In this document: piece after piece, positions 58,980 through 64,000 of the stretch
Numbering within the stretch: position 1 is the first letter of the stretch
Layout: every line of letters starts with the position of its first letter
NCBI RefSeq assembly: GCF_047495875.1
Contig: NC_092465.1
Location: 327,501-391,500, forward strand
DNA from: Pithys albifrons albifrons
Lineage: Eukaryota > Chordata > Aves > Passeriformes > Thamnophilidae
Reading direction: 5' to 3'
Length of the DNA: 64,000 bases
Position numbers and translations under genes: made by a program
Notes under the pieces: generated by a model
Told to the model about the DNA's origin: nothing
Database searches by the model: none
Seen by the model: only the letters and a program-made list of their open reading frames with translations

Positions 58980-61125
58980 GTGAGTGAGGATTGTGATTAT
59001 TTGTAACCTGCATTACTTAATAAGATGGAACTTTGTGCTGTCAAACCCTGTTAAATACAATGTATTAAAATGATAAGTATGTATTTTTTCATAATCATGG
59101 AGTTTTTACGTGTTTTTAGAGCTGATATGGATTTCTGAATGGTGTAAATTAAGTAGATTGTGTGGGTCATGCATCTCTTAAGGATAATGTGCAGCTGAAA
59201 TCAGTATTCAAATAAGAAAAGAACTCCTCATGAATTGTGTGGCCTGGATATTTCTGCTGTGCTTTAGTTTCAGGCAGAATGTTGCTTTAATCCTTCACTT
59301 ACATAGTATTGTAAGCGCAGCTTCACTTTGTTTCAGATTGAATAGTTTTAAGTCAAACTAATTGAAATTACCTTTTTAAATTATGATTTCAAAAATATAA
59401 GCTGAAAGCCTTTCTTTAAAAAAAAAAGTTCAATGTAACATTGAGTTTTGTTTGCTCTTTAAAGACAAATTTTTATGCACTGATCGCTATTAAAACTCAG
59501 CAGGGCCATTTCCATAGTTTTTCACAGAATCCCAGCATGGTTTGGGTTGGAGGGACCTCAAAGCCCACCCAGTGCCACCCCCTGCCATGGGCAGGGACAC
59601 CTCCCACTATCCCAGGTTGCTCCAATCTGGCCTTGGACACTTCCAGGGATGGGGCAGCCACAGCTTCTCTGCCCAGCCTGTGCCAGGGCCTGCCCACCCT
59701 CACTCAGTTTGATCTTCCTTTTCCTGATCAGGACTGTAAAACACGTTTACATGGGCCTGTCTTAACAGACAGCTTACAGAAATTTCTAGATTCTCAGTTT
59801 ATTTATGTTGTTAATAGTGATTATGGTGGCTAGTTATGAATGTTCATAATTTCTATTCAGTTAGATTTGAATGGGCACTAGAAGAGAACAAAAATCTAGC
59901 TTTTTACAAACACTGAGGCTTGGGATACACATAAAAATATATTAAGAAATATATTTACCAACGCAACTGTCATTATTCTATTATTTTTCAATTTTGTTTC
60001 AAACTAAGTAGTATTGTGGAAAAGTAAACTGAATTTGGTTCACAGGTAACTCACAGGCCCTCAGTGAGGACTGAAAAATACAGAGCTTTTATTCTAAACA
60101 CTGTTTTTTCCTTTCAATTCCCAGTTAGATTGTGAAATTCAAATAAGCTTGTCGTTTACTCTGAGTGGCTAAATAACATTATAATTATGAAAACGTATGT
60201 CTTTGTTATTGGAAGAGGCTTCTGCTTTTAAATTTAGCTGATGATCCTCATTTAATGGTTTGATTTCTCTAAAACATTTAGTGAAGGTGTGAGTATTTAT
60301 TTTGGAGGTTTTCCTGATGTGTTCAGTTTTCAGTGTTAGTAACTTCAAAATGTATTGTGCTTGACTTTATGTTTAAAAACGGATTGAAAATGTGTCATCT
60401 TTATCCATTTTACTGTTTTCCTTCAAAGGTGGTGTGGGGTTTTCTTCTTTGTTAGAGTCTTTAAACTAAAGTCAGTGTAAGCTTTACATGCATTTGTGAG
60501 CCATTGTTGATTAAGTTTTACCTGGCAGACTTTGAAGTACTGCTTTTTCAGTTAAAAAATTAGCACATCACAGCACTTCTGAGCCCTTCCCCTGCCTTTG
60601 TAATAAACTTTTTCTATGCCAGGAGTCTTCCGTTGACTTCCTGCTGGTATTGTGGTCATTAGTGTTGTATTTACCTTGTGCTTTAAAATGAAAACATTAT
60701 TAAAGGTAGCTGTACATTCACTAGTAGGTTTATTATATACTGAAATACGTATTAAGTGGGAGTTTTCCTATGCTGGTAGACAGGAGTAGTCTCTCCCTAA
60801 AAATTAATTGTTTCAAGATGCTTAATATTTTTATGTAAGTCACTGTGTAAAGCAATATATAGCATGTGAGAAAGCTTCTGTACGTAATTTGGATCAAGTT
60901 AATCTTGATTTGAATTCAGCTTTTCATACTTGATTGACAGTGAAAATCACTCAAGACTTGTGTAACTTGTAGTTGCTCATCTCTTCTGTGGTAGCCAGTA
61001 CCTGCTTTGGACCTACAGAAAATAGCTTAGCAGATGTTTAAAATTTCCTAGAGTTCGCCTGCCTGAATACTAAACACCAAACAAACACCTCCACATTTTA
61101 TTCCTCTGCCTTCTTATTTCTTTAG
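58980..61125 (+). other. BAZ2B: BAZ2B intron
   Basis: A 2146-bp AT-rich intron, donor GTGAGT, acceptor TTCTTTAG. It holds the minus-oriented CR1 at 59524-59706 and nothing else recognisable. Confidence 0.9.
59524..59706 (-). mobile_element. CR1 LINE 3' region, minus orientation, in BAZ2B intron
   Basis: The plus strand reads CACAGAATCCCAGCATGGTT, TGGGTTGGAGGGACCTC, CCCCTGCCATGGGCAGGG and ACACCTCCCACTATC, then GGCCTTGGACACTTCCAGG and TGCCAGGGCCTGCCCACC. This is the reverse complement of the CR1 3' region. It is the only clear minus-oriented CR1 in the window. Confidence 0.9.
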
Positions 61126-61735
61126 GAACAATATAAACAGACATTCCCAGCAGCACAGCTAAAGAAGCAGGAATCATCTAAGAACCTGAAGAAGGTTATC
61201 GCAGCGTTGTCAAGCCCCAAACCAACATCTGCTTCATCAGCTCATAAAAAACTCACATCCTTGGAAAGCAACCATTCTAATCCATTCCTGACAAATGCAC
61301 TTTTAGGGAATCACCAACCCAATGGAGTTATTCAGAGCGTCATCCAGGAGGCTCCTCTTGCACTCACCACGAAACCGAAACCGCAGACCAGGAGCAATGA
61401 AAGTGGAGCCATTACTAGTCCTGCCCCCTTTTCTTTGCCAGTAAACCTGAGTGCAGGTGGGAAAAAACCAGCTTGTAACCGGACACCTGTTGTGCCCTCT
61501 GCCTCCCCTGTGTTACCTGGTGCAGGGAAGGATAACGCAGTCAGCAATAATGCAGGGAGTGCAGCAAAGCCACAGCAGCGCCTCCGTTCTGCACAGCTGG
61601 GGCTGGAGCAGTTCAGGGGCGCCGACTCAGACCCTCCCAGCAGCAAAGACTCTGACGACTCAAATGATGATGATGACGACGATGAAGATGAAGATGAGGA
61701 TGATGAAGATGATGATTCTGATGATAGCCAGTCAG
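61126..61735 (+). CDS. BAZ2B: BAZ2B coding exon, LTNALLGNHQPNG and acidic run
   Basis: The acceptor ATTTCTTTAG ends at 61125. The exon is 610 nt, phase 0 in and phase 1 out. It begins EQYKQTFPAAQLKKQESSK, then has LKKVIAALSSPK, NPFLTNALLGNHQPNGVIQ, SVIQEAPLALTTK and finally FRGADSDPPSSKDSDDSN leading into about 20 Asp/Glu residues and DDSQS. The donor is CAG|GTGGTT at 61736, a weaker site. The conserved blocks are diagnostic of BAZ2B. The GAT/GAC/GAG-rich acidic run can vary in length between species. Confidence 0.97.
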
Positions 61736-62919
61736 GTGGTTTAACCTTTTTAATAGGAAACGCAGAAACTTTATTTTTTGAGTTTTGAAAACATGTATTT
61801 CCCACCGTATTTTAAAACAGGGGTAGAAAATAGTGGGCAAGCATGGCCCACACTGCCCTAGCATGTCCTTGAAATGAGCACATCTCCCCAGCACCCATTG
61901 TATCATACCCAAAATCACGTTGGAGTGTTGGATACTTGGTGAGCTGTCCAGGTAAGGTGGCTCCAGAGCCTCCTGGAAAGGCTGTCAGAGATCTGCCTTC
62001 CACATCAGTCACCTGGCCTGCAGCTCCTGCACTGCTGATGTGACAAGGTGCTGCAGAGGGGATGGAGACCAAGGCTAGCTGAGGGTTAGTTATGCTGGCA
62101 GGCAGAGCCCAGCTGCAAAACAGGATTCCCTAACCAGAGAGGGACTAAACAAAGGCCTTCAGATTGTTAAGTGGCAAGAAAAGCATGTTTTGGCACCTCA
62201 TTCAGGAGCACAGTAGTCCATGACCAAGGACTTGAACAGTTTTCAGGGCTGCAGTCCAGATTACTCTGTTAAAGGCTCTTAAGCAGTTTGGAACGGCAAG
62301 GCCTGTTGAGTTGACTGTATTTACAGTCACTCCTTTCTCCCTCATGTTCTGATATCCCTTGGGTCTGACAGTCCTTGAGTCCAGCCTCCACCTTCATTAT
62401 TCTCTTCCCCTTGTCATCCCCACACCCTGTACTAATCTGTTTCTCCCACAGCTGTAGCCCATCTTTAGTTCCTTACCCTGCCTGTCCTTGATTGTAACAC
62501 TTCCTTTGGCCAGATCACTGGACTTCCAATTCTCACGTGTCTCAGCCTGTGGTCTGTTCTGTTTTCTTCCCTTTCACAATGGATTTCACACCCTGGGAGA
62601 TGGCCTTCCTGGGGCAGTGCCCAGCTACTGCCTGGCTAACAATGATTTAGCTGTCGCTCGTTCTAGGGTAAACAGTCTCTTAAAACACTGAAGCTTCTGA
62701 CACTCATCTCTTCCCATTCAAAAGAACAGTGCATTATGCAGAATTACTTAATGCTATTGTAGTAATTTTGAAGTTTAGGTAGTTAATTATAACCTCCTAT
62801 TTATACTCAGGAGGTGTTACTAAAAACATATTTAATAAGACAAATGACTTTGCAGGTGTTAGAATTTAATGTAGTTATCAGGTCTTAATGTGCCTTTTGC
62901 CATGCTTTTTTTCAAACAG
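61736..62919 (+). other. BAZ2B: BAZ2B intron
   Basis: A 1184-bp intron, donor GTGGTT (weak), acceptor CAAACAG. The stretch 61.8-62.6 kb is GC-richer than the surroundings but I recognise no element in it. Confidence 0.88.
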
Positions 62920-63216
62920 AATCTGACAGTAATTCTGAATCAGATACAGAAGGGTCTGAGGAGGAAGAAGATGATGATGATAAAGATCAAGATGAATCAG
63001 ATACAGACACTGAGGGAGAAAAAACTCCACTGAAGCTGAATAAAACATCATCCTCTGTGAAGAGCTCTTCCATTGGCCTTGCAGCTCATTCCACCCCGCT
63101 CAACCTCCAAGTGGCCAAGCCCCCCAGCTCAGCCCCAGCTGCCCTGTGTGCCGAGCCCCAGGCCGGGGTGTTCCTGGGGACGGCGCCCGCCGCCCTCGCG
63201 CCCGGCGCACACTGCG
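62920..63216 (+). CDS. BAZ2B: BAZ2B coding exon, second acidic cluster (last in window)
   Basis: The acceptor TTTTTTTCAAACAG ends at 62919. The first two bases complete a Glu codon split after 61735. The product reads ESDSNSESDTEGSEEEDDDDK, then DQDESDTDTEGEK, KLNKTSSSVKS, AHSTPLNLQ and ends GAHC plus one base (phase 1). The donor is GCG|GTACCT at 63217. The start is near-identical to the family, while the Pro/Ala-rich end is more GC-rich and diverged. The following exon, expected to begin with the KRRR nuclear-localisation-like patch and the MBD/TAM domain, lies outside the window or further right. Confidence 0.93.
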
Positions 63217-64000
63217 GTACCTGCGTGTCTTCTTATAGTGCTGGAACGTGGGGGGCATGTGTGGGAAAGGGAGGTACAGGAGCAGGCCGGGGGCTGGGAT
63301 CAAGGGAGAGCTCGAGAGGGAAGTTTTGTACCGTAAGAACAGTGATTCACTGAATGGCCTCCCCTGGGAAGTGGCAGAGTCCCCCTCACTGGACATTTCC
63401 AGGTGCCAGTCGATCAGGGGGCGAGAGGGTCTCAGCCAGGCTCCCTTCCCAGGAAAGGCTGGATCAGGTGTCTTTTGAGGTCCCTTCCAGCCTCAGCGTG
63501 GGCTGACTCTGAGATGGTTTGACAGGTGTTTGTAGCAGATGAGCAGAATTGCAGGTTCTCCAGACCAGAACATTACACTGAGACCAGGACGTTCTAGCTC
63601 ACGTAATTATTTGAGAGAAGGTAGGATGAAATAGCCAGAGTCAATATTTATTACTTTAGAAGTCTTCGTTACTTAGTCTTTGTTATTTACCATTTTATTC
63701 TAAACTAGTTATTTATATCTATTTTATGGGCATGATAGGTGGCATTCTGAATCTTCGGGTTTGCCCCTTCCTTGATAAATTTTGTAACTGTATTTTGTTG
63801 CCATATAACTTTATTTGTTATTAATTCAAAATTCTCAGTAGAATTTATGGATTATGTGCAAGTATTTACTTTTACAAGGTTTATGAAAAGTACATATAGT
63901 GTTTGCATGATGTTACATAGTGTTTATAATCCTTTGTTGGTGACTAATTTGTAAGATTTAGTAATTACTGTGATTAAAGAATGCATTTTTGAAAGTCATG
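63217..64000 (+). other. BAZ2B: BAZ2B intron, start only
   Basis: Donor GTACCT, then a CR1-like 3' end and AT-rich sequence to the window edge. The next coding exon is not reached. Confidence 0.8.
63335..63515 (+). mobile_element. CR1-like LINE 3' end
   Basis: TGAATGGCCTCCCCTGGGAA, CACTGGACATTTCCAGG, AGGCTGGATCAGGTGTC and GGTCCCTTCCAGCCTCAG form a CR1-like 3' region in plus orientation. It lies 120 bp after the last visible BAZ2B exon. The ending is diverged and lacks a clean ATTCTG tail. Confidence 0.7.

Larger units (their letters stand above)
45894..64000 (+). other. BAZ2B: BAZ2B gene, 5' coding portion (3' end outside window)
   Basis: Seven plus-strand exons encode a protein that I recognise as the N-terminal part of BAZ2B, from the start MESGERL through the acidic tracts to the segment just before the KRRR/MBD region. 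BAZ2B is a nuclear chromatin-remodelling subunit that partners ISWI ATPases and reads acetylated histone H3 through its PHD finger and bromodomain (family knowledge). Exon phases are 1, 1, 0, 0, 0, 1, 1 at successive donors and agree with every following acceptor. Total visible coding length is 1984 nt. All domain-coding exons (MBD/TAM, DDT, PHD, bromodomain) are missing because the window ends first. The visible protein is low-complexity and presumably disordered. The gene has long introns containing CR1 fragments and an expanded LTR. Confidence 0.96.

Overview
The window reads as nuclear DNA from a bird, most likely a passerine. It contains many short, 5'-truncated pieces of CR1-type LINE ending in GATTCTGTG or GATTCTATG tails, retroviral long terminal repeats (LTRs) resembling passerine ERV families, long introns, and one recognisable vertebrate gene in exons with consensus splice sites. 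There is no bacterial, organellar or plasmid signature.

The gene is BAZ2B (bromodomain adjacent to zinc finger domain 2B), plus strand. Seven coding exons are visible: 45892-46047 (ATG at 45894), 52526-52687, 53739-53893, 57866-58072, 58581-58979, 61126-61735 and 62920-63216. Their splice phases agree all the way through (1984 coding nt), so they join into one open frame of 661 codons plus one base. They encode only the N-terminal, Ser-rich and acidic disordered part. The MBD/TAM, DDT, PHD and bromodomain exons must lie beyond 64000. The exon expected between coding exons 1 and 2 (the HLFRTAGD... segment of other vertebrate BAZ2B proteins, recalled from memory) was not found by eye. Because the flanking exons are both phase 1, its absence keeps the frame.

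Positions 1-45891 hold no recognisable protein-coding gene. This is probably 5' non-coding sequence or 5'-UTR introns of BAZ2B. Several short stretches bounded by good acceptor and donor sites (5176-5311, 14405-14447, 25841-25944, 30624-30865) are candidate untranslated exons. A strongly CpG-rich block at about 29.1-30.2 kb, next to a 700-bp GT/GC array, is a candidate alternative promoter.

The most unusual content is tandem-repeat expansion, twice inside a mobile element. (1) At 39661-42060 roughly 90 units of 25 or 27 bp lie inside a CR1 reverse-transcriptase region; CR1 sequence flanks both sides and the unit itself derives from CR1. (2) At 55151-56470 a strictly in-register pentamer array (AGGGC/TGGGC/AGAGC) lies inside a minus-strand retroviral LTR, between its TATA box and its polyadenylation signal. 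(3) At 28.28-30.12 kb there are three adjacent arrays: GT/CG-rich, 41-bp and 20-bp units. Two solo LTRs with perfect 5-bp target-site duplications are also present (8594-9185 inside a CR1, and 35729-36328). The very long open frames across these arrays (up to 572 codons, on both strands) are by-products of stop-free repeats, not genes.
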